Source of the DNA: a virus
Virus record (IMG/VR): IMGVR_UViG_3300027906_000151
Location: 1 to 24,189 of that record
DNA: 24,189 nucleotides
Reading direction: 5' to 3' (one strand)
The position numbers were made by a program, and so were the translations under genes. Numbering within the stretch: position 1 is the stretch's first letter; each line of letters opens with the position of its first letter. A model generated the notes under the pieces. It saw only the letters and a list, made by a program, of their open reading frames with translations, did not search any database and had not been told where the DNA came from. Shown here piece by piece: positions 7,535 through 16,600 of the stretch.

Positions 7535-8701
7535 GTGGCTTTACTATCAAGATCTAGGTTAATTCAAACAAAGATCGAATCAAGTTCAGGTTCCGATAGC
7601 TCCCCAGCCGGAACAGATGCACTCTTAGTAAGAAGTTTAGACGTTACGCCTCTGGAATCGGAAACAGTTTCAAGGGATTTGATTAGGTCTTATATGGGGA
7701 ATAGCGACCAGCTCTTAAGTAATGTCAGAGTTGCGTTGAATTTTGAAGTTGAGGTTGCGGGATCTGGAGCCGCCGCGACCCCTTCAAGAATGGATAGTTT
7801 GTTGCGTGCTTGCGGCCTTTCTTCGACTACTACAGGATCAGCAATTACAGGATCATCACAGGCAGGATCAGCAGGTTCTATAACTCTTGCTTCAGGTGCT
7901 AGCGCGACAGATGATTATTACGTTGGCATGACAATCACCATAACTAGCGGAACAGGTAACGGTCATAAAGGCTTGATAGTTGATTACAATGGAACGTCAA
8001 AAGTAGCGACAGTAAAACCCGGCGGAACAGCAACATTCGTACCCGGATCAAGCTCAGGTTATTCAATTAGCGCAAACGTAAAATATTTACCAATATCAAC
8101 AGGGTTTGAATCTACAACGATTTATTTCAATAACTCAGGCGTTTTACATAAGGCGGTGGGCTGTAGAGGAAGCGTGAACCTTTCATGGGGATTAGGTGAA
8201 ATTCCTACATTCTCTTTCTCCATGACGGGGCAATATGTAGCGCCAACAGATACGGCTTTACCTTCTACAACGTATTCAAATCAGACAACGCCTGTTCTAT
8301 TTAAATCAGGTAATACCGTTGCTGTTTCTGTGATGGATTACGACACTGCCAAGATTTCAAGTATCAACGTCGATCTGGCTAATGAAATTGTTTATAGAGA
8401 GTTAGTTGGTGGATCTACTGAAGTGCTTTTAACCAACAGAGCGCCAACAGGTGAAATCGTTATAGAGGCCCCAACAATTGCCCAAAAAGATTTCTTCACG
8501 ATTGCTAATGACAACACAACAGGTCGCGTTTGCCTTCAACATGGAACGACAGCCGGCAATATTGTCACGGCGGTAATGCCTGTTTGTGACATTGGAAACC
8601 CAACTTACTCTGATGATTCGGGTATTCAGATGCTTTCAATACCCTATGTTCCAACTCCTACAGCAACAGGCAACGACGAGTTAGCTTTAGTCTTCCAGTA
8701 A
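7535..8701 (+). CDS. Major tail tube protein with inserted beta domain
   Basis: Probable tail tube subunit, forming the stacked rings around the tape measure. The 388-residue protein opens with a tail-tube-like segment (SRLIQTKIESSSGSD, then LLVRSLDVTPLESETVSRD) and has GCRGSVNLSWGLGEIPTFSFSMTGQYVAP further on, a strand-rich hallmark of this class. Residues about 112-180 look like an inserted domain, from SITLASGASATDDYYVGMTI to FVPGSSSGYSI, which is absent from compact tubes. The C-terminal third may add another surface domain. The start is a GTG at 7535; the two ATGs just upstream (7504, 7514) meet stop codons at once. It lies between the tail terminator and the chaperone pair, as lambda V does. 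Confidence 0.82.
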   Translation: MALLSRSRLIQTKIESSSGSDSSPAGTDALLVRSLDVTPLESETVSRDLIRSYMGNSDQLLSNVRVALNFEVEVAGSGAAATPSRMDSLLRACGLSSTTTGSAITGSSQAGSAGSITLASGASATDDYYVGMTITITSGTGNGHKGLIVDYNGTSKVATVKPGGTATFVPGSSSGYSISANVKYLPISTGFESTTIYFNNSGVLHKAVGCRGSVNLSWGLGEIPTFSFSMTGQYVAPTDTALPSTTYSNQTTPVLFKSGNTVAVSVMDYDTAKISSINVDLANEIVYRELVGGSTEVLLTNRAPTGEIVIEAPTIAQKDFFTIANDNTTGRVCLQHGTTAGNIVTAVMPVCDIGNPTYSDDSGIQMLSIPYVPTPTATGNDELALVFQ

Positions 8702-8757
8702 ATAATTGCTAAAAAGGTAAGCTAGGCTTAGATTAATACTTAGACATAGTAAATTTA
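8702..8757 (+). promoter_or_regulatory. Short gap with a hairpin and a weak promoter-like pair
   Basis: This 56-base gap holds TAAGC-TAG-GCTTA (a 5-bp stem with a 3-base loop) and a weak sigma70-like pair: TTGCTA near 8707, then TAGATT after 17 bases. Each hexamer matches consensus at only about four of six positions. It may provide extra transcription of chaperone and tape-measure genes, but this is a suggestion only. Confidence 0.2.
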
Positions 8758-9102
8758 ATGGCTTTTACGTTAAAGACATCTGACAGTTATAAATGGCCTG
8801 TCTCTATTGATATTCCTGTTGATCATGGAAAGCATGAGCGCCGAACATTTGACGCTGAGTTTAAACGCATAACACAATCAAGAGTTAGGGAAATGGGCGA
8901 GATGATAGAGGCCGGTCAAATTACTGATGTTGAATTAGTCCAAGAAGTTTTAATTGGCTGGGATGGCATCAGCGACGAGGATTCAAACCCCGTTAAATTT
9001 TCTAATAATGCCCTAATTCAGTTATGCGAGATACCGATGGCGGCAACTGCTATTTCAAGAGTGTTCTTTGAAAGCATCGCAGGAGCAAAAAGAAAAAACT
9101 AA
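8758..9102 (+). CDS. Tail assembly chaperone, lambda gpG-like (zero-frame product)
   Basis: Between tail tube and tape measure genes, this 114-residue protein takes the place of lambda gpG, the chaperone that coats the tape measure before tube assembly. Sequence resemblance to lambda is not obvious, as is normal for this family; recognition rests on position, size, the sequence style (PVDHGKHERRTFDAEFKRITQ, then a helical acidic stretch), and the frameshift signal at its end. The last codons read AGA AAA AAC TAA, so the slippery A AAA AAC sits immediately before the stop. Most ribosomes would finish here, giving the abundant short form. No strong ribosome site is seen upstream of the ATG. Confidence 0.82.
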   Translation: MAFTLKTSDSYKWPVSIDIPVDHGKHERRTFDAEFKRITQSRVREMGEMIEAGQITDVELVQEVLIGWDGISDEDSNPVKFSNNALIQLCEIPMAATAISRVFFESIAGAKRKN

Positions 9103-9128
9103 TAGAGGCTGCCGAGTATTGGGTAGCC
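9081..9128 (+). promoter_or_regulatory. Programmed -1 ribosomal frameshift signal
   Basis: Three elements are lined up: a Shine-Dalgarno-like AGGAG (9081-9085), a slippery heptamer A AAA AAC (9093-9099) in the correct zero frame, and after a 7-base spacer a stem GGCTGCC (9107-9113) with GGTAGCC (9122-9128), one G-U pair, and an 8-base loop. The upstream AGGAG plus downstream hairpin is the arrangement known from E. coli dnaX. A -1 slip enters the open frame that runs to 9428. Confidence 0.85.
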
Positions 9129-9428
9129 GGTGATAAAGACAATACGGAAGATTTAATGGGTGACGCTGCAATGATGGGCATCGCATTACCTGAACCGAAA
9201 AAGTCTCCAGATTTTGAAGTTTGGAAAGAGAATATTGATATTGTTAAATGTTTTCTATCAGTACAAAGTCAATGGAATACATCAGTAGGAGGGGTAACGG
9301 GTTTAAATTATGTAAGCGTATTAGCTATTATAGATATGTATAAATATGATGAACCAATTGCCGTGTTTGAAGGTCTTCAAGTTATGGAAGCGGCGGCTAT
9401 GGCTCTTATGAATAAGGAGGGTAAATAA
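9099..9428 (+). CDS. Tail assembly chaperone T domain, expressed as a frameshifted G-T fusion
   Basis: This is the lambda T equivalent. In the -1 frame the sequence continues from the slippery site as LIEAAEYWVAGDKDNTEDL and then MGDAAMMGIALPEPKK, without a stop, to 9426-9428. Joined to the upstream gene it gives about 223 residues. In lambda, the minor GT product binds the tape measure through G and the tube protein through T. The ATG at 9156 has no ribosome-binding site and lies inside the natural fusion frame, so I treat it as an internal methionine and not as a separate gene start. The T part is largely helical (WKENIDIVKCFLSVQSQW, IDMYKYDEPIAVFEGL). Its stop overlaps the tape measure start as TAATG. 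Confidence 0.82.
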   Translation, partial: LIEAAEYWVAGDKDNTEDLMGDAAMMGIALPEPKKSPDFEVWKENIDIVKCFLSVQSQWNTSVGGVTGLNYVSVLAIIDMYKYDEPIAVFEGLQVMEAAAMALMNKEGK

Positions 9429-11392
9429 TGCCAAGGGGTGTTCCTGGCTCTGGTGGTTCTAAATATGGAATTACCATTGCAGCCAATGTAAAAGGCACGC
9501 AGAACATTAAGCGTCTTGGCAACTCCATGCAGGGAGTCCAGGGCAGAGCCAAAAATCTTGCAGGATCACTAAAAGGATTAGTTGGCCCGCTATTAGCAAT
9601 AGGTGGCGCGGCGGCTGTATTTGGAACACTAAGAAAAAGCTTTCAAGTATTAGCAGAAAGGGAAGCGGATTTTGCAACCTTAGCTAATGGATTGTCAAGG
9701 GTTAGCACTGATGCTCCTAAAGCAGCTAAAGCCCTAAGAGGTATGGCTGATGAATTAGGTTTCAAAACTTTATTCGACGAGAAAGCATTTCAAAAAGGTT
9801 TTTCATTATTAACGAGCTTTAAAAATATTGGTCTTGATTCTTATGGGCGGGTAGCAGAAACGGCGGCGGATTTAGCGCAGATTAACCAAGTTGATTTAAA
9901 AAGTTCTTTCTTACAATTAGCAAAAGCTTTAAGTGATCCGACAAGAGGATTAACGGCGTTAAGTCGTTCAGGTGTGATCTTCACAGAAGAACAACGGAAC
10001 ATGATTCTGGCTCTGCATGAGTCGGGGCAGGAAATGAAAGCGCAAGCTGAAATCCTGAGAATTGTTGAGGGTAGTTATAAGGGAGCAGCAAGAGCAGCGG
10101 CTACAGGTTTAGCGGGTGCGTTTGATACGTTAGGGCAAAAGGTAAGAGACTTTAATGAAGCATTTGGGGGAGCCGCCGAGCCATTTATGGAACCCTTAGT
10201 AAGGGCAACTACTGAGCTGTTTGATGTAGCTTCACTTGGCCTTGATGGAATAGCTGATGATATGGAGGTTTTTGCTAAGGAGGCACAAATAGCGCTAACA
10301 CCTCTTTTCAATTTTATTTTAGAAAATTTAAGAAATATATTTACTTGGTTAGATGAGGTCTTTGCAACACAAAGGAATTTAGCAACCATTCAAGTCAAGA
10401 CAGGCGATCAATTTAAAAAAGTAAGACAGGAATTAATGCTTGATGCAAAAGGACTTCAAAGCGGAAATCTGTTTACTGGCGGCTTAAATTATGGCGCTAA
10501 TACCAAAGCTATTGATAGAGCTAAAGAAATGGCCGGTGTATATACGGAAGACGATTTCAAGGGGGTTTTATTTCCTAGAAAAGATCTTTTAGGACAGGCA
10601 AAGGATTTTAAACCGTTTTTGCAAAAAGCTATTAATGAAGTCTTCCAAGAAAATGTAGCAGCGTATGTGGAAAAAGAATTAGGGCTTAAATCAGTTAAAC
10701 CAAAAATCAAAGACATTACGCTTTCATTAGAAGAACAAAAAGAGAAATTAAACGGATTAAAGACATCGGCTGATGGTGTTAAAGAAAGTTTCCGTGAAGC
10801 TTTTGGTAAAGACGTAAAAGGGAAACTAGAGGCCTTTTCTAATTCAATGAAAACTGTAGGTGAGTCGATGGGTGATATTTTCGTGAAATCAATTAAAGGC
10901 ATGGAAGACGCTCTTGTCTCCTTTGTCACTTCGGGAAAACTGGATTTTAAATCTTTAGCAAATAGCATTATTGCGGATATGGCTCGGATAGCAATACAAC
11001 AGGCCATCACAGCACCGTTAACTGGTTGGTTTAAGGGATTATTCAGTGCGAAAGGAAACGCTTTTTCAGGGGGCCAACATTTAACGGCTTATGCAAAAGG
11101 CGGCGTGATAGATAGCCCTCATTACAAATACATGGCAGACGGGGGCATTGCCGTTGCTGGTGAAGGGTCTGGGGCTGAGGCGATACTACCTTTAAAGCGT
11201 GGTAGGAATGGAATCTTAGGCGTAGAAGGTGGCGGTAATTCGACAAGTATTTCCGTTTCAGTTGATGCAACAGGTAGCAAAGTAGAAGGTGATGAGCCTA
11301 ATGCTAGAGAATTAGGCAACCTAATAGCCGCTGCAATTCAATCTGAATTAATTAAGCAGAAACGAAATGGCGGCCTCTTAGCCCCTGCATAA
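9428..11392 (+). CDS. Tape measure protein, lambda gpH-like
   Basis: It sets tail length and is delivered toward the host membrane during DNA entry. At 654 residues with about 0.15 nm per residue in an extended helix, a tail of at most roughly 100 nm would be expected (inference). Features: an N-terminal KGTQNIKRLGNSMQGVQGRA start, a hydrophobic stretch at about 51-67 (LVGPLLAIGGAAAVFGT), long helical middle sections with SLTSFKNIGLDSYGRVAETA and SDPTRGLTALSRSGV as in lambda-type tape measures, and a C-terminal AEAILPLKRGRNGILGVEGG near 582-601, the usual end motif. A strong AGGAGG sits upstream (9416-9421), and the ATG overlaps the preceding stop. It is shorter than lambda gpH (853). Confidence 0.93.
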   Translation: MPRGVPGSGGSKYGITIAANVKGTQNIKRLGNSMQGVQGRAKNLAGSLKGLVGPLLAIGGAAAVFGTLRKSFQVLAEREADFATLANGLSRVSTDAPKAAKALRGMADELGFKTLFDEKAFQKGFSLLTSFKNIGLDSYGRVAETAADLAQINQVDLKSSFLQLAKALSDPTRGLTALSRSGVIFTEEQRNMILALHESGQEMKAQAEILRIVEGSYKGAARAAATGLAGAFDTLGQKVRDFNEAFGGAAEPFMEPLVRATTELFDVASLGLDGIADDMEVFAKEAQIALTPLFNFILENLRNIFTWLDEVFATQRNLATIQVKTGDQFKKVRQELMLDAKGLQSGNLFTGGLNYGANTKAIDRAKEMAGVYTEDDFKGVLFPRKDLLGQAKDFKPFLQKAINEVFQENVAAYVEKELGLKSVKPKIKDITLSLEEQKEKLNGLKTSADGVKESFREAFGKDVKGKLEAFSNSMKTVGESMGDIFVKSIKGMEDALVSFVTSGKLDFKSLANSIIADMARIAIQQAITAPLTGWFKGLFSAKGNAFSGGQHLTAYAKGGVIDSPHYKYMADGGIAVAGEGSGAEAILPLKRGRNGILGVEGGGNSTSISVSVDATGSKVEGDEPNARELGNLIAAAIQSELIKQKRNGGLLAPA

Positions 11393-11394
11393 TT

Positions 11395-11739
11395 ATGGCG
11401 ACCTTCCCAAGCATTGAATCTGATTTCGGGATTGCTAAAAGCAGCAACCCACAGATCACTACAACGAGATTTCAAGACGGTTATGTTCAGAGAATTAAAT
11501 GGGGCATGAATGTTGACCCTAAAACTTGGTCGCCTAGATGGAACAACATCACGGAAGCACAATCAGACACAATAGAAGTATTTTTACAAGCCAGAATTGA
11601 CGATGGTGATTCTTTTGCTTGGACTCCGCCTAATGAGTCAGCGGCGGGGAGATATGTTTGTGAATCTTGGAATAAGACGATGAACTATGCAGGATTAGCA
11701 AATATCTCAGCAACCTTTTTAGAAGTATTTGAACCCTAA
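11395..11739 (+). CDS. Minor tail protein, lambda gpM-like
   Basis: Probable M-type tail tip protein, needed at the distal end where the tape measure meets the tip. At 114 residues it matches lambda gpM (109). Shared pattern: TTTRFQDGYVQRIKWGMNVDPK (lambda VRKVRFGDGYSQRAPAGLNAN), then a mid-protein helix, SFAWTPP (lambda SFLWTPP), a cysteine in GRYVCESW (lambda VTCAKW), and a final strand ISATFLEVFEP. The GDGY/QDGY turn and the F-WTPP motif are clear, so the call is firm despite modest overall identity. Two bases separate it from the tape measure stop, and its own stop overlaps the next start as TAATG. Confidence 0.9.
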   Translation: MATFPSIESDFGIAKSSNPQITTTRFQDGYVQRIKWGMNVDPKTWSPRWNNITEAQSDTIEVFLQARIDDGDSFAWTPPNESAAGRYVCESWNKTMNYAGLANISATFLEVFEP

Positions 11740-12371
11740 TGGCAATACCTGTATCTGAGTTACAGAAAAGAAACCCAAGCAACATTATTGAGCTTTTTCA
11801 GCTTCAATTGTCAACGGCAATTCATGGCACGAATACAACTTATTATTTCCATAATGGGGTTTCTGAAGATGGTTACAGGAATATTATTTTTGACAATCAA
11901 GAGTACACAAGGATGCCGATTGAAAGTGATGGATATGAATACAATGGGCGGCAACTACCAAGACCAACTCTTCGCGTTTCAAATATTGCAGGAACAATCA
12001 CAACCTTACTTTTGACATTGCCTCAGGGATTAGAGGGCGCGAAGGTGACGAGAATTAGAACTCTTGAAAGATATCTCGACGCTGCCAATTTCAGCGGGGG
12101 AGACATTTTATTAGAAAATAGTTCGAGTAATTTAATCGTGCAAGAAGATGATTCGCTTATCAATCAAGAGGAAGGGACTAACCCACATGGAACCCCAGAT
12201 GCATCGGCAATATTCCCAAGCGAGGTTTATTTTATTTCTAGGAAAGTCACAGAGAACAGAGCGCTTGTTGAATTTGAATTAGCTGCAAGCTTCGACCTGG
12301 ACGGCGTGCGAATACCTAAAAGGCAAGTCTTACCGGCTGATTTCCCTGGCATTGGTTCGTTCTATTCCTAA
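11739..12371 (+). CDS. Minor tail protein, lambda gpL-like, without the cysteine-rich C-terminal domain
   Basis: Tail tip protein of the gpL family. The N-terminal part fits: [20 protein letters not shown], then [19 protein letters not shown] with [10 protein letters not shown] (lambda has GFELNGKGTSTRPTLTVSN), and [12 protein letters not shown]. At 210 residues it is slightly shorter than lambda gpL (232). Lambda gpL ends in a cysteine-rich part reported to hold an iron-sulfur cluster; this protein has no cysteine anywhere and stops at [13 protein letters not shown]. It also carries an extra segment at about 123-146 ([20 protein letters not shown]) that is repetitive and acidic. The gene is TAATG-linked to both neighbours M and K. 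Function in the tip is by homology. Confidence 0.87.
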   Translation: MAIPVSELQKRNPSNIIELFQLQLSTAIHGTNTTYYFHNGVSEDGYRNIIFDNQEYTRMPIESDGYEYNGRQLPRPTLRVSNIAGTITTLLLTLPQGLEGAKVTRIRTLERYLDAANFSGGDILLENSSSNLIVQEDDSLINQEEGTNPHGTPDASAIFPSEVYFISRKVTENRALVEFELAASFDLDGVRIPKRQVLPADFPGIGSFYS

Positions 12372-13075
12372 TGTGGAAAGATGATGCTTTAAAACATGCA
12401 AAGGCAGAAGACCCAAGGGAGTCTTGCGGTTTGTTAGTTGTAGTAAAAGGGAAGAAGAAATATTGGCCTTGTGAAAATCTAGCTGTTAACCCGGAAGATC
12501 AATTTATTCTCAACCCTATCAATTGGGCGGATGCCGAAGACAAAGGCGGGGAAATTATTGCTGTTATCCATAGTCACCCAACAACAAGCCCTCAACCTTC
12601 GGAAGCGGATAAAGTCGCATGTGAAAAATCTGGACTTAAATGGTATATCGTTCAACCGAATCTCGAACAATGGGTTGAATATAAACCTTGCGGATTTAAA
12701 GCAAGCCTAATTGGGAGGTCGTGGGTATGGGGTGTTAATGATTGCTGGAGTTTATGCAGGGACTATTACCAGGAAGAATTAGGGATTGAGTTAGTGGATT
12801 GGGATAGGCCAAATGACCCTGATGATTTTATTAAAAGACCAATGTTTGATACTTGTTTTGAAGCTACAGGTTTCAGGGAATTAAAGCCGGAAGAGGATTT
12901 ACAAAAAGGTGATTTACTATTACTAAGTATTGGCAGTACAGGTTTAAATCATATTGGTGTTTATTTAGGGGAACAAATACTTTTGCATCATTTACAAAAT
13001 AGGCTTTCAAGTCGTGACTTATTAGACGAATGGCTACTAAAATGCATAGGTAGGAGGATTCGACATGTTGCGTAA
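12371..13075 (+). CDS. Tail tip protein, lambda gpK-like (JAMM plus NlpC/P60)
   Basis: A two-domain protein of the gpK family, involved in tail tip assembly and probably in local peptidoglycan cleavage during entry. The N-terminal JAMM/Mov34 domain keeps all expected residues: ESCG with Glu17, HSHP with His67 and His69, and PSEAD with Ser77 and Asp80, ligands for zinc. The C-terminal NlpC/P60 domain has a likely catalytic Cys125 in [13 protein letters not shown] and His194 in NHIGVYLG, with a polar third residue near HH206-207. Both active sites therefore look intact. Length is 234 against about 199-246 for relatives. It overlaps the next gene by 11 bases, with that gene's AGGAGG inside its end. 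Confidence 0.94.
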   Translation: MWKDDALKHAKAEDPRESCGLLVVVKGKKKYWPCENLAVNPEDQFILNPINWADAEDKGGEIIAVIHSHPTTSPQPSEADKVACEKSGLKWYIVQPNLEQWVEYKPCGFKASLIGRSWVWGVNDCWSLCRDYYQEELGIELVDWDRPNDPDDFIKRPMFDTCFEATGFRELKPEEDLQKGDLLLLSIGSTGLNHIGVYLGEQILLHHLQNRLSSRDLLDEWLLKCIGRRIRHVA

Positions 13076-13652
13076 AGTTCGATTGTATGGAGACTTAGCA
13101 AAGTTTGTTGGCGAGCGTGTGCTAGAAGCCGACGTTGCTAACGCTGCTCAAGCATTAAGGTTTCTTGTCGCTAATTGGCCTGAGTTAAAGAATTACATGG
13201 CAGATAGAAGGTATAAAGTTGTTGCTGATAATTGGGACATAGAAAAAGAAGAGTTGTTTTATCCAACAGGTCAAAGTGATATAAAAATCATTCCTGTTAT
13301 TGGTGGAGCTGGTGGAAACTGGGGAAAGGTTATTTTAGGAGTTGCTTTAATTGGTATTGGCTTTGCAGTTGGTGGTGGTGTCTTTGGTGCTTCCTTGGCA
13401 AAAAATTTAGGTGCTATTAGTTTTGTTAAAGGCGTAGGTGCGGCGGTGGCGTTAAGTGGGGTAGCTGGGTTGCTAACTCCTGTGCCTCCTATACCAGAAC
13501 TTGCACAAGACCCGCGCAATAATTCGTTTAGCTTTAGCGGGATTCAGAACACTTCAAGGGCTGGTGTTTGCGTTCCTGTCATTTTCGGGGAGGTCATAAC
13601 CGGCTCTGTTGTCATATCGGCGGGTGTTGATACTCATCAGGTGGAAGCATGA
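13065..13652 (+). CDS. Tail assembly protein, lambda gpI-like
   Basis: A tail-tip assembly factor of the gpI family, probably working with K and J. The 195 residues start with a ubiquitin-like fold ([17 protein letters not shown], then [19 protein letters not shown]), pass through [13 protein letters not shown] near 72-84, a glycine-rich hydrophobic stretch (about 88-140, with [17 protein letters not shown] and [16 protein letters not shown]), and end in [20 protein letters not shown] and IFGEV, the typical closing motif. The hydrophobic part could insert in membrane at entry, which is inference. Lambda gpI is 223 residues. A strong AGGAGG (13052-13057) precedes the ATG inside the end of the K gene. 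Its stop overlaps the J start as ATGA. Confidence 0.92.
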   Translation: MLRKVRLYGDLAKFVGERVLEADVANAAQALRFLVANWPELKNYMADRRYKVVADNWDIEKEELFYPTGQSDIKIIPVIGGAGGNWGKVILGVALIGIGFAVGGGVFGASLAKNLGAISFVKGVGAAVALSGVAGLLTPVPPIPELAQDPRNNSFSFSGIQNTSRAGVCVPVIFGEVITGSVVISAGVDTHQVEA

Positions 13653-16600
13653 GCATCGTCATTGGAGCTGGTAGCGCAACAGGCAAGGGCGGCGGTGGCG
13701 GTGGCGGAACTCCGACTGAAGCGAAAGATAATTTAGATTCAAAGCAATTTGCAAAAGTACTTGATCTCTTAGCCGAAGGTGAAATAGAGGGTTTAGTGGA
13801 TGGGGCTAAATCTATTTATTTAAATAACACACCTTTGCAGGATTTTCATGGTGCTTACAATTTCAAAGATGTTACTTACGAGGTAAGAACAGGAACATCA
13901 AATCAAACAAGCATTCCAATTACTGTTAATACAGAAACTACAAAAACAACAGGACTAAGCACAATTGTCCAAGCAACTCCGGGCGTTGTTCAGATTACAG
14001 ACAGTGAAGTAGATGCAGTAAAAGTTATTGTCTCTGTTCCACAGTTACAGGAGATTTCAGACAAGGGAGATATTTTTGGAACAGAGGTTGAAATTCAAAT
14101 ACAAGTTCAATATAGCGGCGGTTCTTATGCAACAAAAATTTCAGGAGCATCAGGCAAAATTACAGGGCGAACGGGTGATTTATATGCCCGTGAATATTTA
14201 GTCAATTTAGACGGCGCTTTCCCTGTCAATATAAAACTCATAAGAGTTACAGCCGATAGCGGAAGTTCAAAGCTAACAAATGCGATTCAGTGGAACAATT
14301 ATGTAGAGATTAAATATGAGAATCGAACTTATCCGAATAGTGCTTTAGTTGGTATACGTGTAGACGCGGAGCAATTCACTAGCATTCCAACTAGGAAATA
14401 CCGTATAAAGGGGCAGAAAGTCCAAATTCCGCATAACGCAACTGTCAGAGCTGATGGAAGCCTTTCTTATTCAGGAACATTTAACGGGACATTAGGGGCA
14501 GCGCAATATACAAATGATCCGGCTTGGTGTTTATATTCGCTTTTGACAAGTTCACGTTTTGGGCTTGGTGATCATTTAGAAGCATCAGAACTTGATAAGT
14601 TTTCTTTTTATTCGGCTAGTCAATATTGCGGCACTCAAGTTGATGATGGAACAGGAACAGGTTCAACAGAACCACGTTTTGCAATATCGGCAAATTTACA
14701 AAATCAACAAGAAGCTTATAGCGTCGTCAATCAAATGTGCTCTGTATTTAGAGCTATGCCTTATTGGGCAGCGGGATCTTTAGAAATTACGCAAGATAGC
14801 CCAGCCGATGCGAGCTATTTATTTACTCTTGCTAATGTTTTACCCCCTGGGTTCGTTTATTCGAATACAAGCCAAAGGACAAGGCCAACCGTTGTTGTTG
14901 TTAAATATTTAGATCTGGAATTGATGGATGTAAATTACGAAGAAGTTATTGATAGTGCAAACCTGGCAAGATATGGCCGAGTAGTTAAAAACATTGATGC
15001 TTTTGGGACAACTTCAAGGGGCCAGGCTAATCGTCTTGGTAAATGGCTTTTATATGAAGAAAACTTAGAAAAGGAACTGGTCAATTTTACAACTTCGGTT
15101 TCAGCCGGTGTAATCGTTAGACCTGGGCAAGTTATAGAAATAGCTGATGAGATGAAAAGCGGAACCCGTCGCGGTGGTTTAACCAAAAGCGGTGCAACAA
15201 CAACCGCCGTTCCTGTTGATGATATTACGGGCATTAGTTATACAGTGAGCGCCTCTTTATCTGTTGTCTTGCCTGATGGGTCAGTTGAGAAGAAAACAGT
15301 CAGCGGTATTTCTTCCAATACGATTTCTGTTGTGGGTAATGCTTTTAGTGCAGCGCCTAATGAAAATAGTATGTGGGTATATGAAACAACTGATATCGAG
15401 TCTTCCCAATGGCGTGTTTTAACTGTTGACGAACAAGACAGAGCAACTTATTCAATAACAGCTAATGAACATCACTCTGGTAAATATGCACATATAGAAT
15501 CAAATATTGCTTTAGTTAAAAGAGACATAACTAATTTGGATGTTCCCCCTCCAAGCCCATCAGGTCTAATAGCTACAGAAACAATTTATGAAAATACAGG
15601 AATTGCCAGAGTAAAAATTATACTTAGTTGGACGAGCGACAATGATAATGCTTATGTTCGTTGGAGATATGAAAACGGTAACTGGGTAGGCAGGGCAATA
15701 GAAGGATCAAAGACCTATGAAATATTAGACACTGTTGATGGAAATTATAGGATTGAAGTTTATAACGTTAGCGCGTCTGGTTTAAGGTCAACTCTGCCAG
15801 CACAGTTAAGTCCTTTTGTAGCAGAAGGAAAAACAGCTTTACCCCAGCAAGTCACGGGCGTAAGTCTTTTACCTATAGATGAAGCGAGCGCAATTCTTAG
15901 CTGGAACAGAGCTACGGAGCTTGATGTTTTACTGGGTGGCAAAACGCTAATAAGATTTGCACAGGTATCAACCGGGGCTACTTGGCAGAACTCGCAAGAA
16001 ATCGGGATTGTTGCCACAGGATCACAGACACAGAAGCAAGTCCCTTTAATTGACACAGGTTCTTATCTTTTGAAATTTGAAGATGATGGAGGTCGTCGAT
16101 CAGGCACGCCGGGTAGTAGTGATTCAGATTGGAATGATTCAAGGGTGACGATTGATTACCCAGCTCCATCAGAAAGGTTATTACTTCAAACAATTGATGA
16201 ACATACAGCCAACTTCGCAGGGACAGATTCTAATACTGAATTTGATGCAAGCCTGGACGCTTTAAAATTAACCGTAACTGATAACGCTACGGCGGCATCG
16301 GGTGAATATACCTTTGCCAATGCTGTTAACTTGACTCAATCTTATTCTGTTAATGTTCGCAGGAATTTAAAAGCATCAGGATTTTTCTTAAATAGTTTAT
16401 GGGATGCAAGAACAGACTTAATCGACTCCTGGGGGCTAATTGATTCAATAGGTTCTGACCAGGCCGATAAAGTTAATTGCAACGTATATCTAAGAACAAG
16501 CCTTGACAATTCAACATGGACAACATGGAGAGAATTTACGAATGTTTTAGTTAAAGCAAGGCATATACAATTCAAGGCGAAACTAACCTGTTCCGATACG

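Noticed and set aside
9156-9428. Independent 90-residue gene from ATG 9156
   Set aside because: No ribosome site is present, and the same frame joins the upstream chaperone through a full -1 frameshift signal.
10489-11010. 173-codon open frame on the minus strand
   Set aside because: It lies entirely inside the tape measure gene; its serine/phenylalanine-rich sequence is typical of a shadow of lysine/glutamate-rich coding on the other strand.
13687-13710. GGCGGT-rich tract as a simple-repeat regulatory element
   Set aside because: It encodes the glycine run near the start of the J-like protein, a usual family feature.
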